A DNA stretch of 64,000 nucleotides from Bacillota bacterium (GCA_021771915.1 JAETNY010000001.1:1-64000); one strand, 5' to 3'; shown: positions 8,345 through 17,371, counted from the stretch's first letter. Program-made: numbers and translations. Notes: generated by a model not told the origin, from the sequence alone.

Positions 8345-9264
8345 AAGTAGAATATTTGAAAGACCAGAAAGTGAGAGAATGGTATTGGAAAACGATAAGA
8401 AATATGTTAGGTAAAAAAAGAAAACCAAGTCCTAAGAATAAATTGGAAAAAATTTGGGCAGAGAGATTGTCTGATTGTAAAATTATGTATGATATTATAT
8501 TTGAAGAATTGTCAGTTTTAGTTTTGAAATATGAATGGATTAAAGAATATGTAGATAAATGTAAGAAAAATGATTATGTTGCAGGAAATAACATAATCTC
8601 ACAATATATTAACGCAAATATGCTCTCAAAAGAAATTCGCTTGGAGTTAATAGAAAGAATGGGTGTCCGAGTATGCCCGTATTGCAATCAACAATATATA
8701 TATGCAATACGTTTTTATGGAGATGACGGTCGATATTTGGGGGATTTAGATCATGTGTTGCCCAAGAAAGCATATCCTCTGTTTGCATTGTCGTTATGGA
8801 ATTTGATTCCAGCATGTAAGAGTTGCAATCAGCTTTTTAAAAGAGATCAGCAAAAAGAAATACTTTCCCCAATAGAGGCTGGATTTGGTGAGGACTGTAT
8901 TTTAAAAATCAAATATCGCAGTATTAATGCAATTAAAGGAGCATCACAGGAATTTGAGGTGAAATGGGAAATAAGTGATGGAAATAATCAAAGTAAAAGG
9001 AAACAGAAAATAGCGAATAATATTGATGTATTTAAGCTTAATGAGCTCTATGAAGGGCATAAAAGTGAGATTCAATTAATTCTCTGGAAAAAAGCAATAT
9101 ATTCAAATAAAGTTTATCAGAACAGTATAAAGAGAATGTTAAATGTGATTAGTGGAGGCAAGCTGGAAATGGAAAATTTTCTTTTTGGCATAGATTTATC
9201 TAAGCAAAAATTTGGTGAGCAGCCGCATGCAAAAATGATTTATGATATTGTCAAATATAATTAA
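8338..9264 (+). CDS. Septu-like HNH nuclease (PtuB-type)
   Basis: The 308-aa protein has an HNH/zinc-finger nuclease core: CPYC (C113, C116), then DLDHVLPKKAYPLFALSLWN (D138, H139), then ACKSCN (C160, C163). These give the paired CxxC knuckles and the catalytic His of the fold. The N-terminal 100 residues are basic and helical, and the C-terminal 120 residues probably contact the ATPase. ATG 8338 lies inside the end of the ATPase gene. In Septu the HNH subunit cuts nucleic acid when released or activated by PtuA. Retron Ec78 uses similar effectors, but no reverse transcriptase or retron RNA is present here. The alternative is a generic AAA-HNH pair of another defence type. Reading frame and active-site residues are intact while almost every neighbour is broken. 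Confidence 0.7.
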   Translation: MVKVEYLKDQKVREWYWKTIRNMLGKKRKPSPKNKLEKIWAERLSDCKIMYDIIFEELSVLVLKYEWIKEYVDKCKKNDYVAGNNIISQYINANMLSKEIRLELIERMGVRVCPYCNQQYIYAIRFYGDDGRYLGDLDHVLPKKAYPLFALSLWNLIPACKSCNQLFKRDQQKEILSPIEAGFGEDCILKIKYRSINAIKGASQEFEVKWEISDGNNQSKRKQKIANNIDVFKLNELYEGHKSEIQLILWKKAIYSNKVYQNSIKRMLNVISGGKLEMENFLFGIDLSKQKFGEQPHAKMIYDIVKYN

Positions 9265-9388
9265 GATTTTAATTGTAATTTCAATTTTTACGTTATTTCA
9301 ATTGATTTCTGGAATAGATAAATTTATTAACCAATTAATTTAAGTTATTGGCAGCGCTTGATAAAAACAGTAACAATCCCTTGGGTGC

Positions 9389-9435
9389 AAAAAATAACGA
9401 TAGCCCCTCTGAAAAACAGGCTATCGTTATTTTTT
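9389..9435 (+). terminator. Terminator of the ATPase-nuclease operon
   Basis: A perfect 17-bp stem (9389-9405 with 9419-9435) with a 13-base loop ends in a run of T. It lies 125 bases after the nuclease stop. The A-run on the left arm would let it work in both directions. Confidence 0.8.
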
Positions 9436-9476
9436 ATACTTTGGAATATCGAAAGTGCGGCAATTTCAACTAATAA

Positions 9477-9486
9477 AACGATAGCC
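9477..9486 (+). repeat. Second copy of a 10-bp word from the terminator stem
   Basis: AACGATAGCC at 9477-9486 repeats the same word at 9396-9405 in the terminator's left arm, and its reverse complement is the right arm. It sits just before the flavodoxin remnant. It could mark a recombination boundary or be chance. Confidence 0.35.
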
Positions 9487-9494
9487 GCCTATGC

Positions 9495-9833
9495 GTGGGT
9501 GCATCTGCCTTTCTGAAAAGTATTGATTTCAGGGCGTTTGCAGTAAATGTAAAAACGGTAGCACCCAAGAAATATTTGTATCAATTTGGACACGCAATAT
9601 GGTGGGGAGATATGCCGATGATTATGTACACTTTTTTTGAGACGTATGATTTTAGCGGCAAAACCATTATTCTATTTAATACACATGGCGGCAGCGGTTT
9701 TTCCAACACCATTGTCACAATCCAACAGCTGGAACCTGAAGCCACCTTGCTGGAGGGGTTGACAATATCTCGCAATTATATTCAGGATGCAGAAACGGAA
9801 GTTGTGGATTGGGTAAACGATTTAGGAATTTAA
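9495..9833 (+). pseudogene. Flavodoxin, 5'-truncated
   Basis: From about 9590 the frame reads IWWGDMPMIMYTFFETYDFSGKTIILF, THGGSGFSNT, IQQLEPEATLLEGLTISRNYIQDAE and DWVNDLGI. This is the C-terminal two thirds of a Flavodoxin_4-type FMN protein. The N-terminal FMN-phosphate loop (T/SxTGNT) is absent, and the first 30 codons do not look like the family. Flavodoxins carry electrons in the cytoplasm. This copy cannot bind FMN normally and is judged a remnant. It belongs with the carboxylesterase, LysR and aldo/keto reductase remnants that follow. A short open piece after it (about 9870-9969, ending WEQQFTE) is unrecognised. Confidence 0.7.
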
Positions 9834-9986
9834 GCAATGCGAATGATTAAAAAAGGAGGGGGGGGAGAGTGGAAGCACTTATGAGAAGTATTATGTGGTT
9901 TGCTCCTACGGTGGCCGAGGGATGGCTGGAGGATGCCGTAGCTTTTTGGGAGCAGCAGTTTACAGAATAAAAAGGAGTGAGATATA

Positions 9987-11008
9987 GTGAAAAAACTTAA
10001 GTGTCTGATTTTAGGCTTGCTTTTGGTGTTGTCCGGTCTGCTGCTTATGGCCTGCGGTGCAGACAAAACAGATGACAGTACGGATTATTTAAGGGGTGCG
10101 GTCAGCCGGGCGGATTTAACTTTTCCGCTGGGAATGGAAATCAGCTCCGCCTACGGAATTTGCGTATATTGCCGTCAACACCAATCCGGAGTTGACCGGC
10201 CTGGAATGGTTTGACCGTATTTCCGACGCAGAATATGCCGCCCTGCCCAATGCTGAAAAAGGTCTGGCCAGGACAGAGGCCGGGCAGGTGCAGGGCTATA
10301 GCGGTGGATTATGGCCCGATTGCGCTGCAAGCCGGAGCCAACCTGCCGGAAATGGCGGAGGACTGCCTGAATTTGAACATCTGGACGTCGGGACTTAACG
10401 ACGGCGGCAAACGCCCGGTGATGGTTTGGTTGCATGGCGGCGGTTTCTCCACCGGTTCCTCTATTGAAAGCCCGGCTTATGACGGTGAGAACCTCAGCAA
10501 AAAAGGTGATGTGGTTGTGGTATCCGTAAATCATCGCTTAAATTCACTGGGACATCTGGATTTATCGGCATATGGCGAACAATATAAATATTCCGCCAAT
10601 GTGGGTATGCTGGATATTATCAATGCACTGGAGTGGATTCAGGCTAATATTGCCGAATTCGGCGGCGACCCGGTTAACGTAACGGTGTTTGGCGAGTCCG
10701 GCGGCGGCGCAAAGGTCTTGGCGCTGATGACCAGCCCTTATGCTCAGGGGCTTTTCCATAAGGGGATTGTGGAAAGCGGTGCAACCGAGAATATGGGCGC
10801 AGCCTTTACCTCACAGGCGGCCAGCCGGGGAGCGGCGGAAATTACGCTTGCTAATTTGGGTATCGGCGCCGATGAAATTGAGTGGCTGCAAACTGTTTCT
10901 TATGAGGAACTGACGGCTGCCTCCGATAAGGCTTTGACGCAGACGGCGGAAGAACTGAATATCTATGAGGAATTTGTAAACGGTTATTCTCTTTTGTGGG
11001 AACCGGTT
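9987..11008 (+). pseudogene. Lipoprotein carboxylesterase type B, frameshifted and 3'-truncated
   Basis: An AAGGAG site precedes GTG 9987. The first 25 residues are a lipoprotein signal with lipobox LLMAC. The coding signal moves to a second frame near 10155 (VNTNPELTGLEWFDRISD) and a third near 10300. The third frame contains EDCLNLNIWTS, WLHGGGFSTGS (oxyanion loop), NHRLNSLG and FGESGGGAK, the nucleophile elbow with catalytic Ser. It ends at about 11007 with LLWEPVF, where the reading runs into a LysR remnant of the opposite strand. The acid and His of the triad lie beyond the break. It would have hydrolysed ester substrates at the cell surface; it is now dead. Confidence 0.8.
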
Positions 11009-11009
11009 T

Positions 11010-11559
11010 TTTTCGGCCAGGGGGTGGTGCAGTGAAACCGCACAGCACAGCGGCTCTCGCTGAATTTCCAGACTGGCGCATTGGCGCAGATTAAGCATAG
11101 TATCGTCAAAAATCCCGGCCCATCAATGTTTTGCCCCAGATTAGCCAGAATTTCTCTGGCGTTTTCCACTGTGTTGACATATGGCACCAGCTGAAATTTT
11201 AAGTCCGGGCAAATGGCGTGAATTTTTGGCCAAAACTCCAGCATAATCTGCGCCGGCGTGATGGGTGAAATCCCAATGCGGATTACGCTGCTGTTAGTCT
11301 GTATGGCATTTTGCGCTCTGGTAACAGAATCCCGGCAATATTGAATGATATATTTGGCGTCCCTGGCCAGGGATAATCCTGCCGCCGTCAGCTTAAGCCC
11401 CCGGTGAGTGCGCTCAAAAAGCTGCACCTGCAAATTACTCTCCAACAGATTGGTTTGCTTGATAACTGCCGTTGGCGTGATAAACAGCTGCTCGGCCGCT
11501 TTGTTGAAGCTGCCGGCTTTCGCTACGCACAAAAAGGTTTTCAGCTGGGGATTATACAT
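11010..11559 (-). pseudogene. LysR-type regulator, truncated and frameshifted
   Basis: The start is ATG 11559 with GGGAG eight bases upstream; the longer frame from 11580 is unlikely. Residues 1-60 form the winged helix-turn-helix (FLCVAKAGSFNKAAEQLFIT, then QLFERTHRGLKLTAAG). The effector domain starts normally (IRIGISPITPAQIMLEFWP). It shifts frame near 11105, continues with DDTMLNLRQC, LCCAVSLHHPLAEK, then stops matching at about 11010. There it abuts the carboxylesterase remnant. The last 130 or so residues of the effector domain are absent. It probably once controlled the nearby flavodoxin, esterase or reductase genes. Confidence 0.75.
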
Positions 11560-11594
11560 TGGCGTCACTCCCTGTAACAAAACAAATTTAATAA

Positions 11595-11919
<325 letters not shown>

Positions 11920-11998
11920 TGTAATATGGGCGGCCAGAGTCCAGTGTTAGAGAAAAAAACACAGAAATGACCGCAATAAATATTTACTATCCTGATAT

Positions 11999-13285
11999 TC
12001 AAGTGCTTTGGGGCAAGCGCATGATAATAGCAGCAAGTTCGGCACGCGTAACGCTTCCCTGATTTTCTTCCAGCTTAAGAATGTTTTGAGCCAATTCATT
12101 GTGGCTGGCGGCCAGATTGGGCATAGCCTGATAAAGCAGTTGTACCAAACGCTGGCGAGTAAGCGGTTGATTGGCGTTAACCTCTGGTGGTTGGTTGTTA
12201 GTCAGGCGTTGGATAAGAATAGCTGCCATTTGTTCAGTAGCCGTTTCTTCGGGATAAAAATAGTTATTATCTGTGGTTAAAAGTCCGGCGGCTACTATAC
12301 GGTCAACATCTTCATAATACCAACTATCTTTATAAACGTCGGCAAAGCAGTTGCCCATTGTGGAAATCAGCAGATGAACCCGTTGACTGCGGCTGCCGTT
12401 TAAGTCCAGAGCGGTAAAGGCGGAAAGTTCCCAGCCGGTGTTGTTAACAGTTAAAGGCTCGGTATAAACAGAACTTTGCGAATTAGCTGGTGTGCCGTCC
12501 AGTGTATAATAAATGGTGGCGGCGGAGTCTGCGGAGAGTGTCAGTAAATTGTTGGCGGCGTCATAGCTGATTTGCGGTGGTTTGAGGCCGGGGAGGGTTT
12601 GTCCCTTGTTGTAGGCGCTGGAATAGGTGTGATTAGCGCTGGGGCTGATACCGCGGCGGCGCAATAACTCGCGCACGGTAACCAGTTCATAGCCTTGTGA
12701 CTGCAAATAATCAATGCCGCGCAAAGCGCCGGTAATGGTGGAGGGGTATAAATCATGCATTAGGATAATGCTGCCGTCACGACTGTTTTTAACGATACTC
12801 TGGTAAACGGCGTCGGCGTTACGTGATTGCCAGTCGCGCGTGTCTACTGACCAGAGTATGGCTGGCGTGCCAATTTGCGCCAGCACCTGTGCGTTATAAC
12901 TGCCATAAGGCGGCCGCAGCATATAGCTGCTATCTGTACCAATAGCTTTATTAAAAATACTGATAGTGCGGTTTAGCTGGCTTTGCAGCTCCTGATTGTT
13001 TAATTTTGGCAGATAGGGGTGGTTATAGGTATGCGAAGCAATTTGATGGCCGGATTCATAAGCTTTTTGAACAATATCAGGGTAGCGTTCGGCGTTGCGT
13101 CCCTGCATGAAAAAGGTTACAACCACCTGACGCTGGGCTAATTCCGTCAGCAGATTTCCCGTATATTTGCTTGGGCCGTCGTCAAAGGTGACCGCGATTA
13201 TTTTTTGGTTTTCCGTCGCTGAGGCGACCTGGGGCAGGGTTAAAATTAGAAGCATCATTAAAAGTAATAACCCCTGTTTCTTCAT
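11999..13285 (-). CDS. Exported polysaccharide deacetylase with beta-sandwich and SLH domains
   Basis: The 428-aa protein has a signal peptide (to about residue 23), then a NodB-type carbohydrate esterase 4 domain with its motifs in order: TFDDGP, SHTYNHP (zinc ligands), RPPYGSYN, WSVDTRDW and ILMHD. Residues about 235-305 form a chitobiase-C-terminal-like beta sandwich (ATIYYTLDGTPAN). Residues about 310-425 hold S-layer-homology-type repeats (FADVYKDSWYYEDVDRIVAAG, then weaker copies). It should remove acetyl groups from peptidoglycan or another N-acetylated glycan while held at the cell wall. A good promoter lies upstream. It is monocistronic and faces away from the ABC operon. All catalytic motifs look intact. 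Confidence 0.88.
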   Translation of the reverse strand: MKKQGLLLLMMLLILTLPQVASATENQKIIAVTFDDGPSKYTGNLLTELAQRQVVVTFFMQGRNAERYPDIVQKAYESGHQIASHTYNHPYLPKLNNQELQSQLNRTISIFNKAIGTDSSYMLRPPYGSYNAQVLAQIGTPAILWSVDTRDWQSRNADAVYQSIVKNSRDGSIILMHDLYPSTITGALRGIDYLQSQGYELVTVRELLRRRGISPSANHTYSSAYNKGQTLPGLKPPQISYDAANNLLTLSADSAATIYYTLDGTPANSQSSVYTEPLTVNNTGWELSAFTALDLNGSRSQRVHLLISTMGNCFADVYKDSWYYEDVDRIVAAGLLTTDNNYFYPEETATEQMAAILIQRLTNNQPPEVNANQPLTRQRLVQLLYQAMPNLAASHNELAQNILKLEENQGSVTRAELAAIIMRLPQST

Positions 13286-13335
13286 TTTGACATATCCCTC
13301 TTTCCTTTTTACTTATATTTTTCATTGTATAATAT

Positions 13336-13364
13336 ATTGTAATGGAAAATATTGGTGTAGTCAA
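13336..13364 (-). promoter_or_regulatory. Promoter of the polysaccharide deacetylase gene
   Basis: On the minus strand TTGACT (13364-13359) and TACAAT (13341-13336) are separated by 17 bases, 50 bases before the start codon. Confidence 0.7.
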
Positions 13365-13382
13365 CTTAATTTAAGTAAAATA

Positions 13383-13426
13383 AAAAAATATCAACGCTCA
13401 TTTGTGATGAACGCCGATATTTTTTA
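13383..13426 (-). terminator. Terminator of the ABC importer operon
   Basis: A 10-bp stem (AAAAAATATC/GATATTTTTT) with further partial pairing inside lies about 70 bases after the ATPase stop on the minus strand and ends in a T-run. Confidence 0.6.
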
Positions 13427-13494
13427 TGAACACTTAGCGATTGGCAAGGCCACTTTAGTGGACGCAGGCAAAGCTTAGTGTAAAATTATTCTTG

Positions 13495-14289
13495 TTAGCT
13501 TAAAAGCATACGGTCATTAGCCAGTTCTTCGCCGGCAACTATGGCGAATTTAGCCAGCAGATTTTCTACGGTTAAGTTCTTTTTTTCCTCACCGGAGATG
13601 TCCAGAATAATTTGTCCGTCCTTTAACATAATCAACCGATTGCCATGCTTGATAGCGTCGCGCATATTATGCGTAACCATTAATGCTGTCAGCTGATTTT
13701 CCGCAATAATGCGGTCAGAAATTTCCAACACTTTGGCCGCTGTTTTGGGGTCAAGCGCGGCAGTGTGTTCGTCCAGCAGCAGAAGCTTGGGACGGGTCAG
13801 GGTTGCCATCAGCAGGGTTAACGCCTGGCGCTGGCCGCCAGAGAGCAGGCCAACCTTGGAAGTCAGACGGTTTTCCAGACCCAAATCCAGTGTTTTCAGC
13901 AACTCCCGGTATTGGTCGCGCTCCTGGTGAGTGATACGCCAGCGCAGGGTGCGCCTTTTACCGCGCCGGAGCGCCAGCGCCAGATTTTCCTGAATTTCCA
14001 TATTGGTAGCCGTACCCAGCATGGGGTCCTGGAATACACGTCCCAGATAGGTGGCGCGTTTATATTCCGGCAACTTGGTGACATTCTCGCCGTCAATTAA
14101 AATTTGTCCCTGGTCGATTGGCCAAACTCCGGAGATAGCGTTCAGCATGGTAGACTTGCCAGCGCCGTTGCCGCCGATAACTGTGGCGAAATCACCGGCG
14201 TTCAGGTGCAAATTCAGGCCGTTTAAGGCATGCTTTTCATTGACGCTGTTGGCGTTGAAGGTTTTATGCACATTATGCAGCTGGAGCAT
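13495..14289 (-). CDS. ABC transporter ATP-binding protein
   Basis: The 264-aa subunit has Walker A GGNGAGKST, signature LSGGQRQ and Walker B LLLLDEHTAALDP. The His in THNMRDA is the switch. DEHTAALDP is typical of the ATPase of PF04392-type importers (TrpZ/YufO-like). It overlaps the permease gene by 17 bases, so the two are coupled. It hydrolyses ATP to drive uptake of whatever the two substrate-binding proteins bring. Ligands of this family are poorly known; tryptophan (TrpXYZ) is one proposed case. It is the last gene of a four-gene minus-strand operon. Confidence 0.88.
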   Translation of the reverse strand: MLQLHNVHKTFNANSVNEKHALNGLNLHLNAGDFATVIGGNGAGKSTMLNAISGVWPIDQGQILIDGENVTKLPEYKRATYLGRVFQDPMLGTATNMEIQENLALALRRGKRRTLRWRITHQERDQYRELLKTLDLGLENRLTSKVGLLSGGQRQALTLLMATLTRPKLLLLDEHTAALDPKTAAKVLEISDRIIAENQLTALMVTHNMRDAIKHGNRLIMLKDGQIILDISGEEKKNLTVENLLAKFAIVAGEELANDRMLLS

Positions 14290-15226
14290 TGCCGTCGCCT
14301 CCTTTTGCCGGATTTTGCATGGACTTTTTCAGCGTTTGCCAATAAGCCTTAAACTGGGGCAGAGCCAGGCAGATTGCCACGGTAATGGCCGTGAACAGTT
14401 TTAAGTCATTAGCGTTCATGCCGGCCTTGAGTACCAACGCGATAATAATACGGTAAGTTATCGCGCCCAGGCTCATGGAGAGCAGACAGCGCCAGAATGA
14501 TTTGGTGCCGAAAAGAACCTCGCCGATGATAACTGAGGCCAGACCAATAACAATGGAACCAGTGCCCATTTGTACGTCGGAATATGACTGATTTTGCGCA
14601 ATCAGTGCGCCAGACATGGCTACCAAGCCGTTGGAAAGCATCAGACCCAGCAAAATCATGGTGTCGGTGTTTACGCCCTGTGCCCGTACCATTTGTTGGT
14701 TGTTGCCGGTGGCGCGGATTGCTGAACCCAATTCAGTGCCGAAGAACCAGTACAGGAAAACGGACACAATGATTACCACCAGCAGGCCGGTCAACAGAAT
14801 AGCCACGTTTTTGGTGATAATGCCCTGTTCAGCCAGACCTTGCATAAAAGGCAGGCGTTCAATGGGGGAAAACACGGTTTCCACTTGCAGCAGGGTAATA
14901 TTAGCTTTGCCCATGATACGCAGGTTAACGGAATAAAGCGCAATCATGGTAAGAATACCGGAAAGCAGCGCCGGAATTTTCAGCTTGGTGTGTAACAGAC
15001 CGGTAACCAGGCCGCAGAGTAAGCCGGCAAGCAGTGCCATAAAGGTGCCAATCCAGGGATTGCCGCCGCCGGTTATCCAGACTGCGCCCACGGCGGCGCC
15101 AGTGACTAGAGTTCCCTCCACAGACAAATCGGCAATATCAAGTAAACGATAGGTGATGTAGACGCCCATGGTCATAACTGCCCAGAGCAGACCCAAGGAT
15201 ATGGCGCCTAAAATAATATTTAACAT
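14273..15226 (-). CDS. ABC transporter permease (BPD_transp_2 type)
   Basis: The 317-aa protein is almost entirely hydrophobic, with 8-9 predicted membrane helices, and begins MLNIILGAISLGLLWAVMTMG. It contains VEGTLVTGAAVGA and GLSLMLSNGLVAMSGAL-like stretches typical of permeases paired with PF04392 binding proteins. It lies 12 bases after the stop of the preceding substrate-binding gene and overlaps the ATPase gene. One permease gene suggests a homodimeric channel. Ligand not known. Confidence 0.85.
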   Translation of the reverse strand: MLNIILGAISLGLLWAVMTMGVYITYRLLDIADLSVEGTLVTGAAVGAVWITGGGNPWIGTFMALLAGLLCGLVTGLLHTKLKIPALLSGILTMIALYSVNLRIMGKANITLLQVETVFSPIERLPFMQGLAEQGIITKNVAILLTGLLVVIIVSVFLYWFFGTELGSAIRATGNNQQMVRAQGVNTDTMILLGLMLSNGLVAMSGALIAQNQSYSDVQMGTGSIVIGLASVIIGEVLFGTKSFWRCLLSMSLGAITYRIIIALVLKAGMNANDLKLFTAITVAICLALPQFKAYWQTLKKSMQNPAKGGDGNAPAA

Positions 15227-15238
15227 GTTTGCTAACCT

Positions 15239-16210
15239 CTAAATTACAAATTCCTGCAAATCAGCCGGAATTTCAATGCCCAGGGCTTCACAGGCCGCGC
15301 CGTTAATGCAGTATTCTTTTTCAGATGAACCCTGAATGGGCATAGTTGCCGGGTCTGCGCCGTTTTCCAGAATATCCAGCGCCATTTCTGCGGCGGCCTG
15401 GCCAATACCGTAATAGGTGATGCCAACCGTGGCCGTGCCGCCGTTTTTAACCTGCAAAGCCTCGCCGCAGATTACCGGAATACCAGCCGTAATAGTAATA
15501 TCGTTAACTGTGGGTATGGCGGAAGCAAAATTGTTGTCTGTGGGAATATAGATAGCGTCACACTCGCTGACGATAGCCGTGGTGGCCTGCTGAATATCAT
15601 TAGTGTTAGTAATGGTGCGTTCCACAGTGGCAATACCCAGCGTTTCCAAATAATCTTTGGCAATCTGGCATTGCAGCACGGAGTTATCCTCAGCAGAGGT
15701 GTATAAGAAGCCTACCGTTTTAACGTCAGGGCAAAGCCTTAACATTAAATCAATCTGGTCAGTAATCGGGTTCATGTCACTGGTGCCGGTAATATTTCCG
15801 CCGGGTTGTTCATCGGAGGCTACCAGACCGGATTCGCTAAAGCTGGTCACAGCCGTCGCAACAATCGGTATAGTGCTGGTTTTGCTGGCCATGGCCTGCG
15901 TGGAGGGCGTGGCGATAGTAAACGCCAAATCCACCTGTTCAGATACAAACTTATCCGCAATTGTGGAAAGGTTGTTCATGTCACCCTGGCCGTTTTCAAT
16001 CAGCAAAACAACTTTATCGCCGTTGGTGTAGCCGCGCTCGGCCAGCTTATCCACAAAACCCTGCTGAGCCAGATTAAGCGCGTCATGTTCCATCAGCTGC
16101 ATAATACCAATCTTATAAAGTGGCGCGTCAGCTTTTTCGCCGCAGCCGGCCAAACAAAATGCCAGGCATAAAATAACGGCTAACAGTGTAAATCGTTTCA
16201 AAGTTTTCAT
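15239..16210 (-). CDS. ABC transporter substrate-binding lipoprotein, copy 1
   Basis: The 323-aa protein has a lipoprotein signal with lipobox LAGC (about residue 23) and a PF04392-type periplasmic-binding fold (YKIGIMQLMEHDALNLAQ, GQGDMNNLSTIADKF, TSDMNPITDQ, YIPTDNNFAS). An AGGAG site precedes ATG 16210. It is very similar along its whole length to the next upstream gene. The clearest difference is around the ligand-facing loop, GEALQVKNGG here against GESNMVKTGG there. It would be anchored outside the membrane and hand a small ligand, perhaps an amino acid, to the permease. Confidence 0.88.
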   Translation of the reverse strand: MKTLKRFTLLAVILCLAFCLAGCGEKADAPLYKIGIMQLMEHDALNLAQQGFVDKLAERGYTNGDKVVLLIENGQGDMNNLSTIADKFVSEQVDLAFTIATPSTQAMASKTSTIPIVATAVTSFSESGLVASDEQPGGNITGTSDMNPITDQIDLMLRLCPDVKTVGFLYTSAEDNSVLQCQIAKDYLETLGIATVERTITNTNDIQQATTAIVSECDAIYIPTDNNFASAIPTVNDITITAGIPVICGEALQVKNGGTATVGITYYGIGQAAAEMALDILENGADPATMPIQGSSEKEYCINGAACEALGIEIPADLQEFVI

Positions 16211-16249
16211 AATTATCTCCTACCTATCTACCATATTTGTGCGTTTTGT

Positions 16250-17260
16250 TTATTCTGCCGGATTAACGACAAACTCCTGCAATTCAGCCGGGATTTCAAT
16301 ACCCAGTCCGGCGCAAACCTGACCATTAATGCAGTATTCTTTTTCGGTTGAGCCCTGAATAGCCATAGTGGCCGGGTCAGTACCGTTTTCCAGAATATCC
16401 AGAGCCATTTCTGCTGCTGCTTCGCCAATACCATAATAGGTAATACCCACGGTGGCAGTGCCGCCGGTTTTAACCATGTTGGACTCGCCGCAGATTACCG
16501 GAATACCGGCCGCCATGGTTACATCATTAACAGTGGGCATGGCGGAAGCAAAGTTGTTGTCAGTGGGAATATAAATAGCGTCACATTCGCTGACAATCGC
16601 CGTGGTGGCCTGCTGCACGTCATTGGTGTTGGTGATAGTGCGCTCCACAGTTTCAATACCCTTGGACTCCAGATATTCCTTGGCAATGCGGCATTGCAGC
16701 GCGGAGTTATCCTCGGAAGAAGTATAGAGGAAACCAACGGTTTTAACTTCCGGGCAGAGCTGCAACAATAAATCAAGCTGGTCGGATATGGGGTTCATAT
16801 CGCTGGTGCCGGTGATATTGCCGCCGGGCTGTTCGTCAGAAGCCACCAGGCCGGCCTCGGTGAAGCTGGTTACAGCTGTGGCTACAATCGGGATTGTAGT
16901 GGTTTTGCTGGCCATAGCCTGAGTTGATGGAGTTGCGATTGTGAATGCCAAATCTACCTGTTCAGATACGAATTTATCGGCAATCGTGGAAAGATTATTC
17001 GTGTCGCCCTGGCCGTTTTCAATCAGCAGGGTGATCTTGTCACCATCGGTATAGCCGCGTTCAGCAAGTTTGTCAATAAACCCTTGCTGCGCTAAGTTAA
17101 GCGCTTCATGATCCATCAGCTGCATAATACCAATTTTGTAATGTACGTCCTCGGTTTTGTTGTCATTGTTGTCTGCGTCTTTGGCGTCATTACAGCCAGC
17201 CAGTGCCAGAGTCAGGCAGAGGGCGGCAAGCAGCGCCATGATTTTGTTGAACTTCTTCAT
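16250..17260 (-). CDS. ABC transporter substrate-binding lipoprotein, copy 2
   Basis: The start chosen is ATG 17260, with AGGAGG about 10 bases upstream; the longer frame from 17290 adds MQKKYQEATK before the signal peptide and is unlikely. The 336-aa product has lipobox LAGC, a short acidic Asn/Asp linker and the same PF04392 fold as copy 1. By eye more than four fifths of mature residues match, so the pair is a tandem duplication. It is the first gene of the operon and follows a strong promoter. Two binders for one permease may widen the ligand range. The 5' leader is only about 80 bases, too short for a T-box. Confidence 0.88.
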   Translation of the reverse strand: MKKFNKIMALLAALCLTLALAGCNDAKDADNNDNKTEDVHYKIGIMQLMDHEALNLAQQGFIDKLAERGYTDGDKITLLIENGQGDTNNLSTIADKFVSEQVDLAFTIATPSTQAMASKTTTIPIVATAVTSFTEAGLVASDEQPGGNITGTSDMNPISDQLDLLLQLCPEVKTVGFLYTSSEDNSALQCRIAKEYLESKGIETVERTITNTNDVQQATTAIVSECDAIYIPTDNNFASAMPTVNDVTMAAGIPVICGESNMVKTGGTATVGITYYGIGEAAAEMALDILENGTDPATMAIQGSTEKEYCINGQVCAGLGIEIPAELQEFVVNPAE

Positions 17261-17341
17261 TTTTGTAGCCTCCTGATATTTTTTTTGCATTTTGACAAGT
17301 CTGCCAGTTTAAACTTGAGCCTGCAAATGCTTTTGCTAAAA

Positions 17342-17371
17342 ATTATAGACCAAAAGGCTGCTTTTTGTCAA
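17342..17371 (-). promoter_or_regulatory. Promoter of the ABC importer operon
   Basis: On the minus strand TTGACA (17371-17366) and TATAAT (17347-17342) are 18 bases apart, a near-consensus housekeeping promoter about 82 bases upstream of ATG 17260. Confidence 0.78.

Noticed and set aside
17261-17341. T-box leader of the trpXYZ-like importer
   Set aside because: The leader is about 80 bases, with no T-box consensus and no terminator-antiterminator pair.
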